64,000 nt of DNA from Streptomyces sp. NBC_00483 (GCF_036013745.1 NZ_CP107880.1:5456001-5520000); one strand, 5' to 3'; positions 43,467-53,165 are shown, numbered from the stretch's first letter. Notes: a model not told the origin generated them from the sequence alone. Translations and numbers: made by a program.

Positions 43467-45368
43467 ATGATCACCAGTGTGCTCGTCGCCAACCGCGGCG
43501 AGATCACCTGCCGCGTCTTCCGTACCTGCCGTGAGCTGGGCATACGTACCGTCGCCCTGCACTCGGACCCGGACGCCGACGCCTTGCACGTGCGCGAGGC
43601 CGATCTCGCCGTACGGCTCCCGGGGGCCACCCCCGCCGACACCTATCTGCGCGCCGACCTCGTCGTGAAGGCCGCCCTCGACGCGGGCGCCGACGCCGTG
43701 CACCCCGGGTACGGCTTCCTCTCCGAGAACGCCGACTTCGCCCGCGCCGTCGCCGACGCGGGGCTCACCTGGATCGGGCCGCCGCCCATGGCGATCGAGG
43801 CGATGGCGTCCAAGACGCGCGCCAAGGAGCTGATGGGCGTCGCGCCGCTCGGCTCCGACATCACGGCCGACGACCTGCCCGTCCTGGTCAAGGCGTCCGC
43901 CGGTGGCGGCGGGCGCGGGATGCGGGTCGTACGCGAACTCGCCGCACTGGATGGGGAGTTGGAGGCCGCGCGGTCCGAGGCGCTGTCCGCCTTCGGTGAC
44001 GGCGAGGTCTTCGTCGAGCCGTACGTGGAGGGCGGGCGGCATGTGGAGGCGCAGGTGCTCGCCGACGCCCACGGGACCGTGTGGATCCTCGGGACGCGGG
44101 ACTGTTCGCTTCAGCGGCGGCACCAGAAGGTGATCGAGGAGGCGCCCGCGCCGGATCTGATACGTGGCGTATCGGATGTCATATATGAGATGGCGGAGCG
44201 GGCCTGCCGGGCCACCGGATACGTCGGCGCCGGCACCGTCGAGTTCCTCGTCGCCGACGGGCGGGCCCACTTCCTGGAGATGAACACCCGCCTCCAGGTG
44301 GAACACCCGGTCACCGAGGCCGTGTTCGGGATCGACCTCGTCGCGCTCCAGCTCCGCGTCGCCGAGGGCGAGGCCCTCGACCCCGAACCCCCGGCCCCGC
44401 GCGGCCACGCCGTCGAGGCCCGCCTCTACGCCGAGGACCCCGCGGCCTCCTTCGCCCCGCAGACCGGAACACTGCACCGGCTGCACGTGCCGGACAGTGT
44501 CCGCCTCGACACCGGGTACACCGACGGCGACACCATCGGCGTGCACTACGACGCCATGCTCGCCAAGGTCGTCGCTCATGCCCCCACCCGCACCGCCGCC
44601 GTCCGCGCTCTCGCGGGGGCCCTGGAACGGGCCGAGGTGCACGGGCCCGTCACCAACCGCGAGCTGCTCGTACGCTCCCTGCGGCACCCGGAGTTCGCCG
44701 GGGCCCGCATGGACACGGGGTTCTACGAGCGGCACCTCGACGAACTGACCGCCCCGCACGAGGACCCGTACGCGCCGCTCGCTGCCGCCCTCGCCCAGGC
44801 CGTGGGGCGGTCCAGGTTCGGCGGCTTCCGCAACGTCCCCTCGCAGCCCCAGGTCAAGCGCTACCGCGCCGAGCCCGCCGGCACCGAGCACGAGGTCCGC
44901 TACCGGCACACCCGCGAAGGCCTCGCGGCCGACGGCGTACACGTCGTCGACGTCGCCCCGCACCTCGTCGTACTCGAAGTCAGCGGCGTACGACGGAAGT
45001 TCACGGTCGCTGCGTACGGGGGTGCTGCGTCCGGGAGCGCCGCGTACGAGGGCCACCGCGTGTACGTGAACGGCCTCGCCCTCACCGCCCTGCCCCGCTT
45101 CACCGACCCCAGCGAGCAGCGCACCCCCGGCTCCCTGCTCGCGCCCATGCCCGGCACCGTCGTCCGCGTCGCCGAAGGTCTGACCGAAGGCGCCGCCGTC
45201 ACCGCCGGGCAGCCCCTGATCTGGCTGGAGGCGATGAAGATGGAGCACCGCATCCTCTCTCCCGCCTCCGGAACGCTCACCGCCCTGCACGCCGCCGTCG
45301 GCCGCCAGGTCGAGGTGGGCGCGCTGCTCGCCGTAGTCCAGGCCGTAGTCCAGGAGGAACAGTCGTGA
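43467..45368 (+). CDS. Biotin carboxylase / biotin carboxyl carrier fusion subunit
   Basis: A 633-residue alpha subunit with a biotin carboxylase N-domain (VLVANRGEITCRVFRTCRELG), an ATP-grasp domain with LVKASAGGGGRGM, and the catalytic MNTRLQVEHPVTE. A BT-like linker follows (about 470-550), then the biotinyl domain with EAMKMEH (Lys at about residue 591). It carboxylates its own biotin with bicarbonate and ATP, serving the upstream carboxyltransferase. TAAGGGG precedes the ATG. Its stop overlaps the next start as GTGA. Confidence 0.93.
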   Translation: MITSVLVANRGEITCRVFRTCRELGIRTVALHSDPDADALHVREADLAVRLPGATPADTYLRADLVVKAALDAGADAVHPGYGFLSENADFARAVADAGLTWIGPPPMAIEAMASKTRAKELMGVAPLGSDITADDLPVLVKASAGGGGRGMRVVRELAALDGELEAARSEALSAFGDGEVFVEPYVEGGRHVEAQVLADAHGTVWILGTRDCSLQRRHQKVIEEAPAPDLIRGVSDVIYEMAERACRATGYVGAGTVEFLVADGRAHFLEMNTRLQVEHPVTEAVFGIDLVALQLRVAEGEALDPEPPAPRGHAVEARLYAEDPAASFAPQTGTLHRLHVPDSVRLDTGYTDGDTIGVHYDAMLAKVVAHAPTRTAAVRALAGALERAEVHGPVTNRELLVRSLRHPEFAGARMDTGFYERHLDELTAPHEDPYAPLAAALAQAVGRSRFGGFRNVPSQPQVKRYRAEPAGTEHEVRYRHTREGLAADGVHVVDVAPHLVVLEVSGVRRKFTVAAYGGAASGSAAYEGHRVYVNGLALTALPRFTDPSEQRTPGSLLAPMPGTVVRVAEGLTEGAAVTAGQPLIWLEAMKMEHRILSPASGTLTALHAAVGRQVEVGALLAVVQAVVQEEQS

Positions 45369-46540
45369 ACGCTCCCGCCGCTCCCGTCCTCGAAACCGAG
45401 GAGCACCAGGCCCTGCGCGCCGCCGTCGCCGCGCTCGGCAAGCGGTTCGGCCGCGACTACATGACCCGCGTGACCGCCGCCGGAGGCCACCCCGATGAGC
45501 TGTGGTCGGAGGCCGCCAAGCTCGGCTACCTCGGCGTCAACCTGCCCGAGGAGTACGGGGGAGGGGGCGGCGGGATAGCCGAACTCTCCATCGTCCTTGA
45601 GGAGTTGGGGGCCGCCGGGTCGCCGCTGCTGATGATGGTCGTATCGCCCGCGATCTGCGGCACGGTCATCTCCCGCTTCGGCACCGAGGAGCAGAAGCGG
45701 GCCTGGCTCCCCGGCCTCGCCGACGGCAGCCGCACCATGGCCTTCGGCATCACCGAACCCGACGCCGGATCCAACTCGCACCGCATCACCACCACCGCCC
45801 GCAAGGACGACGACGGCTCGTGGGTCCTGAACGGGCGCAAGGTGTTCATCTCCGGCGTCGACATCGCGGACGCGACACTCATCGTGGGGCGCACCTCGGA
45901 CGCGCGCACGGGGAAACTCAAGCCCTGCCTCTTCATCGTGCCCCGCGACACCCCCGGGTTCGGGCGGCGGCAGATCGACATGGAACTCCAGGCTCCGGAG
46001 AAGCAGTTCGAACTGACTCTTGACGAGGTGCGGCTGCCCGCGGACGCTCTCGTGGGTGACGAGGACGCAGGACTGCTCCAGCTCTTCGCCGGGCTCAACC
46101 CGGAGCGCGTCATGACCGCCGCCTTCGCCATCGGCATGGGCCGGTACGCGCTGAAGCGGGCCGTCGAGTACGCGAAGGAGCGCACCGTGTGGCAGGCCCC
46201 CATCGGCTCCCACCAGGCGATCGCCCACCCGCTCGCGCAGAGCCACATCGAGCTGGAGCTGGCCCGCCTGATGATGCAGAAGGCGGCCCGGCTCTACGAC
46301 GCGGGCGACGACATCGGTGCGGGCGAGGCCGCCAACATGGCCAAGTACGCCGCCGCCGAGGCCTGTGTGCGCGCCGTCGACCAGGCCGTGCACACGCTCG
46401 GCGGCAACGGCCTGACCCGCGAGTTCGGCCTCGCCTCGCTCATCGTCGGCTCACGGGTGGCGCGGATCGCCCCGGTCAGCCGCGAAATGATCCTCAACTA
46501 CGTGTCCCACCAGAGCCTGGGTCTCCCCAAGTCGTACTGA
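45365..46540 (+). CDS. Acyl-CoA dehydrogenase
   Basis: A 391-residue FAD-dependent dehydrogenase. GYLGVNLPEEYGGGGGGIAE, MAFGITEPDAGSNSHRIT (FAD/substrate signature) and the C-terminal QAVHTLGGNGLTREFGLASLIVGSRVARI are standard. It introduces the alpha,beta double bond. In this operon the product could be the 3-methyl-branched enoyl-CoA that is carboxylated by the two upstream subunits, as in leucine or citronellyl-CoA breakdown. The GTG start overlaps the previous stop. Confidence 0.93.
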   Translation: MNAPAAPVLETEEHQALRAAVAALGKRFGRDYMTRVTAAGGHPDELWSEAAKLGYLGVNLPEEYGGGGGGIAELSIVLEELGAAGSPLLMMVVSPAICGTVISRFGTEEQKRAWLPGLADGSRTMAFGITEPDAGSNSHRITTTARKDDDGSWVLNGRKVFISGVDIADATLIVGRTSDARTGKLKPCLFIVPRDTPGFGRRQIDMELQAPEKQFELTLDEVRLPADALVGDEDAGLLQLFAGLNPERVMTAAFAIGMGRYALKRAVEYAKERTVWQAPIGSHQAIAHPLAQSHIELELARLMMQKAARLYDAGDDIGAGEAANMAKYAAAEACVRAVDQAVHTLGGNGLTREFGLASLIVGSRVARIAPVSREMILNYVSHQSLGLPKSY

Positions 46541-46583
46541 AGCCGCACGAACCCAACTACCGCTGCTTAGCGAGGAGTTCGAC

Positions 46584-48149
46584 ATGGTGTACGTGAGTGA
46601 GTACGCGGACGTCGCGGTCGTCGACGAGCCCATCCACGACGCCGTGCTCGGGGGTGCGGCCGCCCGCGGCGACGCCCCCGCCCTCGTCGACGGGGTGGCC
46701 GGCACCACCCTCTCGTACGCCGGGCTCGACGGGTTCCACCGCAAGGTGGCGGCCGGGCTCGCCGACGCGGGCGTGCGCAAGGGCGACGTGGTGGCGCTGC
46801 ACAGCCCCAACACGATCGCCTACCCGGTGGCGTTCTACGGCGCCACGCGCGCGGGCGCCTCCGTGACCACCGTGCACCCGCTGTCCACGCCGGAGGAGTT
46901 CGCGAAGCAACTGCGCGACTCGTCCGCGAACTGGATCGTCACCATCACCCCGCTCGTCGAGTCGGCCCGCGCGGCGGCCGAACTCGCGGGCGGCGTACGG
47001 GAGATATTCGTCTGCGACCCGACGGGAACCTCGGGCCACCGCTCGCTGATCGACATGCTCGGCACCGCGGCGCCGGAACCTGTCGTGGAGATCGATCCCG
47101 CCGAGGACGTGGCCGCGCTTCCGTACTCGTCCGGCACCACCGGCACGCCCAAGGGCGTCATGCTCACCCACCGCAACATCGCCACGAACCTCGCCCAGCT
47201 CCAGCCCGTCCTCCCGACGGGCCCCGGCGACCGCATCCTCGCCGTCCTGCCCTTCTTCCACATCTACGGCCTCACGGCGCTCATGAACGGCCCGCTGCGG
47301 CAGGGCTCCACCGTCGTCGTGCTGCCCCGCTTCGACCTCGAAACGTTCCTCGGGGCGATCGAGAAGCACCGCATCACCCACCTGTACGTCGCCCCGCCGA
47401 TCGTCCTCGCCCTCGCGAAACACCCGGCCGTGGAGGGCTACGACCTGTCGTCCCTACGTCATGTCATCAGCGCCGCCGCGCCCCTCGACGGCGAACTCGC
47501 CCGCGCCTGCGCGCGCCGCCTCGGCCTGCCGCCCGTCGGCCAGGCCTACGGCATGACGGAGCTCTCGCCCGGCACCCACGTCGTCCCGTACGACGCGAAG
47601 AACCCGCCACCTGGCGCCGTGGGCAGGCTCATCGCCTCGACCGAGATGCGGATCGTGTCCCTCGACGACCCGGCGAAGGACGTGGCGCCCGGCGAGCCCG
47701 GCGAGGTCCTGATCCGGGGGCCGCAGGTCATGAAGGGCTACCTCGGCCGCCCCGACGCCACTGCCGACATGATCGACACCGAGGGCTGGCTGCGCACCGG
47801 GGACGTCGGGCGCGTCGACGCGGACGGCTGGCTGTTCGTCGTCGACCGAGTGAAGGAACTCATCAAGTACAAGGGTTTCCAGGTCGCCCCCGCCGACCTG
47901 GAGGCGGTGCTGCTCGCCCACGAGGGCATCGCCGACGCGGCGGTCATCGGCGTCCTCGACGACGACGGCAACGAGGTGCCGAAGGCGTTCGTCGTGCGCG
48001 CGGACCCGGCGCTCGGCGCGGACGCGGTGATGGCATACGTCGCCGAACGCGTCGCCCCGTACAAGAAGATCCGCCGCGTGGCGTTCATCGACGGGGTGCC
48101 GCGCGCGGCCTCCGGGAAGATCTTGCGCCGCGAACTCAGGGAGATCTGA
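46584..48149 (+). CDS. 4-coumarate/cinnamate-CoA ligase-like AMP-binding enzyme
   Basis: A 521-residue adenylate-forming enzyme with P-loop YSSGTTGTPKGVMLTH (about 181-196), AYGMTELSP, the hinge GWLRTGDVGRVDADGWLFVVDR and the catalytic Lys in ASGKILRREL. Length and style match S. coelicolor ScCCL, a characterised cinnamate/4-coumarate-CoA ligase that I recall maps to the equivalent locus. It activates an aromatic or branched acid for the operon. GAGGAG precedes the ATG by 8 bases. Confidence 0.9.
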   Translation: MVYVSEYADVAVVDEPIHDAVLGGAAARGDAPALVDGVAGTTLSYAGLDGFHRKVAAGLADAGVRKGDVVALHSPNTIAYPVAFYGATRAGASVTTVHPLSTPEEFAKQLRDSSANWIVTITPLVESARAAAELAGGVREIFVCDPTGTSGHRSLIDMLGTAAPEPVVEIDPAEDVAALPYSSGTTGTPKGVMLTHRNIATNLAQLQPVLPTGPGDRILAVLPFFHIYGLTALMNGPLRQGSTVVVLPRFDLETFLGAIEKHRITHLYVAPPIVLALAKHPAVEGYDLSSLRHVISAAAPLDGELARACARRLGLPPVGQAYGMTELSPGTHVVPYDAKNPPPGAVGRLIASTEMRIVSLDDPAKDVAPGEPGEVLIRGPQVMKGYLGRPDATADMIDTEGWLRTGDVGRVDADGWLFVVDRVKELIKYKGFQVAPADLEAVLLAHEGIADAAVIGVLDDDGNEVPKAFVVRADPALGADAVMAYVAERVAPYKKIRRVAFIDGVPRAASGKILRRELREI

Positions 48150-48155
48150 TATCTG

Positions 48156-48911
48156 ATGGCTGTTGAGAGTGCGCTCGGCGACCTGGTGACGCACGCCCAC
48201 GAACGTGGCGTCACCACCCTCACCCTCGACTCGCCCGCCAACCGCAACGCCCTGTCGTCGGCCCTCGTCGGCGAGCTGGGGGACCGGCTGCGCGACGCGG
48301 ACAAGGACCGCGACGTACGCGCCGTCGTCCTCACCCACACCGGCGGCACCTTCTGCGCGGGCGCCGACCTGCGGGATCCTCCGGATCCGGACGCGCTGGT
48401 GGGACTGCTGCGGCAGATCGTGGAGTTGGGTAAGCCGGTCGTCGCGCGGGTCGACGGGCACGTGCGGGCGGGCGGCCTGGGGCTGGTGGGGGCGTGCGAC
48501 ATCGCGGCGGCTTCAGCGGCATCGTCGTTCGCCTTCACCGAGGTACGCATCGGGGTCGCGCCCGCCGTGATCTCGATGCCGCTGCTGCCGCGCGTCGATC
48601 CGCGGGCGGTGGCCCGGTATTACCTGACGGGTGAGCGCTTCGACGCGGCGGAGGCGGCGCGGATCGGGCTCGTGACGGTGGCGGGGGAGGGGGTGGACGA
48701 GGTGTTGGCGCCGGTCGTGGAAGGGCTACGCAAATCCTCCCCCGAGGGCCTGGCCGAGACGAAGAAGCTGCTCACGGTTAAGGTCCTGGAGGCCTTCGAC
48801 CGGGACGCGGAGTCTCTGACGGCGCTGTCCGCGCGGCTGTTCGGCTCCGCGCAGGCCCGCGAGGGCATGACTGCCTTTCTCGAACGACGGGATGCCGCAT
48901 GGGTGTTGTGA
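48156..48911 (+). CDS. Enoyl-CoA hydratase/isomerase
   Basis: A 251-residue crotonase-fold protein. GGTFCAGADLRDPPD forms the first oxyanion loop and VRAGGLGLVGACDIAAAS the second, while FTEVRIGVAPAVIS carries the catalytic region. It probably hydrates the enoyl-CoA (glutaconyl-type) made earlier in the operon. It is spaced 6 bases after the ligase and overlaps the following tetR start by 13 bases. Confidence 0.9.
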   Translation: MAVESALGDLVTHAHERGVTTLTLDSPANRNALSSALVGELGDRLRDADKDRDVRAVVLTHTGGTFCAGADLRDPPDPDALVGLLRQIVELGKPVVARVDGHVRAGGLGLVGACDIAAASAASSFAFTEVRIGVAPAVISMPLLPRVDPRAVARYYLTGERFDAAEAARIGLVTVAGEGVDEVLAPVVEGLRKSSPEGLAETKKLLTVKVLEAFDRDAESLTALSARLFGSAQAREGMTAFLERRDAAWVL

Positions 48912-49477
48912 CGCTGCCGAAGCAGGACCGTTCGCGGGTGACGCGGCAACGGCTCCTGGAGTCCGCGGTCGCCTGCCTCGCCGCGCACGGCTGGGGCGGC
49001 TCCACGGTCTCCGTCGTCGCCGAGCACGCCGGCGTCTCGCGCGGCGCCGCCCAGCACCACTTCCCTACCCGGGAGGACCTGTTCACCGCGGCCGTCGAGT
49101 ACGTCGCCGAGGAGCGGTCCACCGCTCTGCGGGGGCTGCGTCCGCAGGGGCGGGCGGAGGCGGTGGCGGCGCTCGTCGACCTCTACACGGGGCCGTTGTT
49201 CCGGGCGGCGCTGCACTTGTGGGTGGCCGCGTCGAACGAGCCGCAACTGGGTGGGCGGGTGACCGAGTTGGAGGCACGGGTCGGGCGCGAGACCCACCGG
49301 ATCGCGGTGGAGCTGCTGGGCGCGGACGAGTCCCTGCCGGGGGTGCGGGAGGTCGTCCAGGGCCTCCTCGACATGGCCCGCGGCCTCGGCCTCGCGAACC
49401 TCCTCACGGACGACAGGGGGCGGCGGGAGCGGGTGGTGTCCGAGTGGGCCGGAATCGTGGAACGCTCACTGGGCTGA
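48899..49477 (+). CDS. TetR family regulator of the catabolic operon
   Basis: A 192-residue TetR protein with helix-turn-helix at about residues 15-60 (RQRLLESAVACLAAHG ... GVSRGAAQHHFPTRED). The C-terminal domain resembles those of acyl-CoA-responsive TetR repressors. It is translationally coupled to the operon through a 13-base overlap with the hydratase gene. The 14-bp palindrome at 39262-39275 in front of the operon is its likely operator (inference). Confidence 0.9.
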   Translation: MGVVTLPKQDRSRVTRQRLLESAVACLAAHGWGGSTVSVVAEHAGVSRGAAQHHFPTREDLFTAAVEYVAEERSTALRGLRPQGRAEAVAALVDLYTGPLFRAALHLWVAASNEPQLGGRVTELEARVGRETHRIAVELLGADESLPGVREVVQGLLDMARGLGLANLLTDDRGRRERVVSEWAGIVERSLG

Positions 49478-49499
49478 CCCGCTCGACCGCCCCTACGCC

Positions 49500-49871
49500 A
49501 CGGGTCTCCGCCCCGGCCCCCGCGCCTCAATCGCCGGCGGGGCTTGATGTGTCGGCACCGTCCCCACGCCACGGGGCGCCGCCCCGGACCCCGCGAGTCT
49601 CGTCCCAGAGCGGGGCTTGATTGACCGGCACCGTCCGCAGGCTGCGGGGCCCGCTGCTCAATCGCCGCAGGGGCTTGATGACCGGCACCGTTCTCACGCC
49701 ACGGGGCTCCGCCCCGGACCCCGCTGCTCAATCGCCGCAGGGGCTCAAAAGGGCCAATCTCCCCCGCCCATCTCCCACCCACCCGCCCCCTCCGGGGGCT
49801 CCGGCCCAGAGCGTGCCCACGCCGCGGGGCTCCGCCCCGGACCCCGCGCCTCAAACGCCGGCGGGGCTTGA
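49500..49871. repeat. Cluster of five dispersed GC-rich elements
   Basis: Five full or partial copies fill most of the 638-base convergent interval between tetR and the citrate synthase gene. Variants include GCGCCTCAATCGCCGGCGG, CTGCTCAATCGCCGCAG and a CGAGTCTCGTCCCAGAG type. All are in the plus orientation and each ends in GGGGCTTGAT or similar. GACCGGCACCGT spacers recur between copies. From 49872 to 50115 no gene or further repeat is evident. Confidence 0.88.
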
Positions 49872-50115
49872 TTTGCCACGGCTCCCCGGCTGTTGAGGTC
49901 GACCGCCCCCGCCTGGGGCGACCCGCCGCCGACCACGGCTCCCCACCCGTTGCGGTCGGCCGCACCCGACTTGGGCAATCTGCCGCCTGGGGCGGCAGGG
50001 TGGGCAAGGCGGCCCCCGGTGCAGCGCACCCTTCACGGCAGGCGTCGGCCACGGCACCGCCAAGAATCACGGTGCCGTGCAACAGGAACCAAGGGCGCCG
50101 ACCCCGGCACCCGGT

Positions 50116-51228
50116 CTAACGGGCGATGTCGCCGTAACCGCCGATCTCCTGCGGAGGACGTGACTCCGGGCCCACGTAGCGGGCCGAGGGGCGGACGAGG
50201 CGGCCCGTGCGCTTCTGCTCCAGGATGTGGGCCGACCACCCCGCCGTACGGGCGCACGTGAACATCGACGTGAACATGTGCGCCGGCACCTCCGCGAAGT
50301 CCAGCACGATCGCCGCCCAGAACTCCACGTTCGTGGCAAGCACCCGGTCGGGCCGCCGCGCGTGCAACTCCGCCAACGCCGCCTTCTCCAGCGCCTCGGC
50401 CACCTCGAACCTCGGTGCCCCCAACTCCCGCGCCGTACGCCGAAGTACACGCGCGCGAGGGTCCTCCGCCCGGTACACCCGGTGCCCGAACCCCATGAGC
50501 CGCTCACCGTTGTCGAGCGCCCTGCGGACGTACGCCTCGGCGTCCCCGGTCCGCTCGATCTCCTCGATCATGCCGAGCACCCTGGACGGCGCACCGCCGT
50601 GCAGCGGCCCGGACATGGCGCCGACGGCCCCGGACAGCGCACCCGCCACATCGGCCCCGGTCGAGGCGATGACGCGGGCCGTGAACGTAGAGGCGTTCAT
50701 GCCGTGTTCGGCGGCCGACGTCCAGTACGCGTCGACGGCCGCGACATGCTTCGGGTCCGGCTCCCCGCGCCAGCGCTTCATGAACCGCTCGACGACGGTG
50801 TCCGCCTTGTCGATCTCCCGCTGCGGCACCATCGGCAGACCCTGCCCGCGCGCGGACTGCGCGACGTACGACAGGGCCATGACGGCGGCCCGCGCGAGGT
50901 CGTCGCGGGCCCGCTGCTCGTCGATGTCGAGCAGCGGCTTCAGGCCCCACACAGGGGCGAGCATGGCGAGCGCCGACTGCACGTCGACGCGGATGTCACC
51001 GGAGTGGACGGGGATCGGGAACGGCTCGGCCGGCGGCAGGCCCGGGTCGAAGGCGCCGTCGACCAGCAGCCCCCAGACATTCCCGAACGACACGTGGCCG
51101 ACCAGATCCTCGATGTCGACGCCGCGATAGCGCAGGGCGCCGCCTTCCTTGTCCGGTTCGGCGATCTCGGTCTCGAACGCGACGACACCTTCGAGGCCTG
51201 GAACAAAGCCGGGGGTGAGGTCGGACAT
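50116..51228 (-). CDS. Citrate synthase (type 2-like)
   Basis: A 370-residue citrate synthase family member. GPLHGGAPSRV and MGFGHRVYRAEDPR hold the two catalytic His residues, and the Asp region follows FWAAIVLDFAEVP. It condenses oxaloacetate with acetyl-CoA, or with propionyl-CoA if it is a methylcitrate-type enzyme; these are not distinguishable here. The ATG at 51228 follows AGGAG with 7-base spacing. It is divergent from pdxH. Confidence 0.92.
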   Translation of the reverse strand: MSDLTPGFVPGLEGVVAFETEIAEPDKEGGALRYRGVDIEDLVGHVSFGNVWGLLVDGAFDPGLPPAEPFPIPVHSGDIRVDVQSALAMLAPVWGLKPLLDIDEQRARDDLARAAVMALSYVAQSARGQGLPMVPQREIDKADTVVERFMKRWRGEPDPKHVAAVDAYWTSAAEHGMNASTFTARVIASTGADVAGALSGAVGAMSGPLHGGAPSRVLGMIEEIERTGDAEAYVRRALDNGERLMGFGHRVYRAEDPRARVLRRTARELGAPRFEVAEALEKAALAELHARRPDRVLATNVEFWAAIVLDFAEVPAHMFTSMFTCARTAGWSAHILEQKRTGRLVRPSARYVGPESRPPQEIGGYGDIAR

Positions 51229-51442
51229 CGGGCGGCTCCTCTGGATGCGTGGGCGGCTCGGGTGCTGGAACACCCGTGGTCCGGACGGGGGTACACCCGT
51301 GATGCCCCGTACGGCAGGCGGCTGAACCGTTTCGGCCCCTGGAACATAACCCTCCGTGCCACAGTTGGCGAGGGCTCGCGGCACTCAGTGCCATGTTTCA
51401 CTCTGGGTGCGTCTGTGCCCTTCCGTCCGGCAGGATGACGCC

Positions 51443-52114
51443 GTGAGTGCCCACGACGATCCCGAACTCGACCTCGCCGACATGCGCGAGCAGTACCGCG
51501 CCAAGAACGGCGGCCTGCTGGAGGGGGACCTCGCCCTGCACCCGATGGAGCAGTTCACGCGCTGGTTCAAACAGGCGGCGGCCCCGGGCTCCCCGCTGCC
51601 CGAGCCCAACGCCATGGTCGTCTCCACCGCCGACGCCGAGGGCCGGCCCAGCTCCCGCACGGTGCTGCTCAAGTCGTACGACGGGGCGGGCTTCGTCTTC
51701 TACACCAACTACGGCTCCCGCAAGGCACGGGACCTCTCCGTCAACCCGCACGTCGCGCTGCTCTTCCCCTGGCACCCGATGGGGCGCCAGGTCCTGGTGA
51801 CCGGGACGGCGGAGCGTACGTCGCGGGCCGAGACGGAGGCGTACTTCCGCACGCGCCCGCACGGCTCCCAGCTGGGCGCGTGGGCCAGCGCGCAGTCGTC
51901 CGTGGTCGCCTCGCGGGAGGAACTCGACGCGCGCTACGCGGAGCTGGCGGCGCGCCACCCGGAGGGCACCGCGGTCCCGGTACCACCCCACTGGGGCGGC
52001 TACCGGATCACGCCGGTGACCATCGAATTCTGGCAGGGCCGCGAAAACCGCCTCCACGACCGCCTCCGCTACGTCCGCGAGACCACGTGGCGAGTGGAAC
52101 GCCTCAGCCCGTGA
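51443..52114 (+). CDS. pdxH: Pyridoxamine 5'-phosphate oxidase
   Basis: A 223-residue FMN-dependent oxidase making pyridoxal 5'-phosphate. [28 protein letters not shown] begins the split barrel, [13 protein letters not shown] and [18 protein letters not shown] are family signatures, and the C-terminus [19 protein letters not shown] is diagnostic. The GTG start has CAGGA about 9 bases upstream. Length is normal. Confidence 0.95.
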   Translation: MSAHDDPELDLADMREQYRAKNGGLLEGDLALHPMEQFTRWFKQAAAPGSPLPEPNAMVVSTADAEGRPSSRTVLLKSYDGAGFVFYTNYGSRKARDLSVNPHVALLFPWHPMGRQVLVTGTAERTSRAETEAYFRTRPHGSQLGAWASAQSSVVASREELDARYAELAARHPEGTAVPVPPHWGGYRITPVTIEFWQGRENRLHDRLRYVRETTWRVERLSP

Positions 52115-52126
52115 CGGGTGGGCAAT

Positions 52127-52172
52127 TCAAGCCCCTCCGGCGATTGAGGAGCGGGGCCCGGGGCAGAGCCCC
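52127..52172. repeat. Dispersed GC-rich element, convergent site
   Basis: One copy in the minus orientation between the convergent pdxH and alpha/beta hydrolase genes. It has the CTCC/GGAG stem variant (AAGCCCCTCCGGCGATTGAG). Confidence 0.85.
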
Positions 52173-52200
52173 GCGACCTCAACCCCGGCTCCCGGCCACG

Positions 52201-53064
52201 TCACAACTCCGCCAAGACCCCGTCAAGGAACGGCTCCACCGCGGAGCGCCACGCCTCCGGCTGGTCGTAGTGCACGAGATGCCCGGCGTCGGCCACCTCC
52301 GCGTACACACCCCGAGGCAACACCCGAACCATCTCCTGCGCCTCCGCCCGCCCCAGCTCCCCGTCCAGCCCGCGCAGCACAAGCGCCGGGCACTGCACCG
52401 CCGCCAGCTCCTCCCAGTGCGCGTCGAACACCCACGTCGACCGCGCCTCCAGCATCTGGCGCCGCGAGAACACCGGCCGCCAGCCGTCCGGCGTCTCCGT
52501 CATCACCTCGGCGTAGAACTCTCCGCGCGCCGGGTTGGGCCGCTCGACCCAGGGGTCGTCCTCCCCGAACCACTTCCGTACGTCCGCGAGCGTCGCGAAC
52601 GGCAGCGGCCACGCCTTGAACCAGTCCTCCCACTCCCGCTGGGAGGCCGTCCCGAGCGCGGAGGCCCGCATGTCGCAGATGACCAGGCCGCGGACGAGGT
52701 CCGGCCGGCGGGCGGCGAGCTGCCACGCCGTGAGCGCTCCCATGGAGTGCCCGATGAGGACGGCCGGCTCCAGGCCCAGCTGGACCAGTGCCTCCTCCGC
52801 GTCCAGGACGTACGCCTCCCGGTCGAACGGGCCTTCCGGCGGCTTGTCGCTCTGCCCGTGCCCGCGCTGGTCAAGGGCGACCGCGCGATGTCGCTCGGCC
52901 AGCCAGCGCGTCGTCCCCGCCCAGTGGGACGCCCGCCCCATGAGCCCGTGCAGCAGCAGAACTCCGGGATTGTGCCCGACCTCGCCCGTCTTGGGCGGGT
53001 CGGCGAACTCCCAGGCAGCCAGGTGGATCCCGCCTGCCCCGGTCACGTCGATGCGCCGTGCCAT
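52201..53064 (-). CDS. Alpha/beta hydrolase
   Basis: A 287-residue alpha/beta hydrolase. VLLLHGLMG is the oxyanion loop, LDQRGHGQSDKP follows, the nucleophile elbow is GHSMG at 105-109 (Ser107), and DAGHLVHYDQP holds the catalytic His. There is a cap of about 80 residues between them. No signal peptide is seen. The substrate is unknown. The ATG at 53064 is used (an ATG/GTG four codons upstream is possible). An SOS-box-like sequence lies 55-70 bases upstream, suggesting LexA control. Confidence 0.87.
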   Translation of the reverse strand: MARRIDVTGAGGIHLAAWEFADPPKTGEVGHNPGVLLLHGLMGRASHWAGTTRWLAERHRAVALDQRGHGQSDKPPEGPFDREAYVLDAEEALVQLGLEPAVLIGHSMGALTAWQLAARRPDLVRGLVICDMRASALGTASQREWEDWFKAWPLPFATLADVRKWFGEDDPWVERPNPARGEFYAEVMTETPDGWRPVFSRRQMLEARSTWVFDAHWEELAAVQCPALVLRGLDGELGRAEAQEMVRVLPRGVYAEVADAGHLVHYDQPEAWRSAVEPFLDGVLAEL

Positions 53065-53118
53065 AGGCCCTGGCACCCCCTCGTGGTCGCGCCTGCAGTC
53101 GCGTACCCGCTCACGCTA

Positions 53119-53134
53119 TCGAACCTGTTTTCGA
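53119..53134. promoter_or_regulatory. SOS-box-like LexA site
   Basis: TCGAACCTGTTTTCGA matches the actinobacterial LexA consensus TCGAACNNNNGTTCGA at 11 of 12 defined positions. It lies 55 bases upstream of the alpha/beta hydrolase start and 32 bases from the start of the structured region at 53166. Confidence 0.6.
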
Positions 53135-53165
53135 AAGCGCGGTGCTCTCCGACAACACCCCTCAT

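Noticed and set aside
43800..43930. Apparent deletion in the ATP-grasp region of the biotin carboxylase
   Set aside because: The short loop before LVKASAGGGG is usual for actinobacterial subunits of this type; all catalytic motifs are present.
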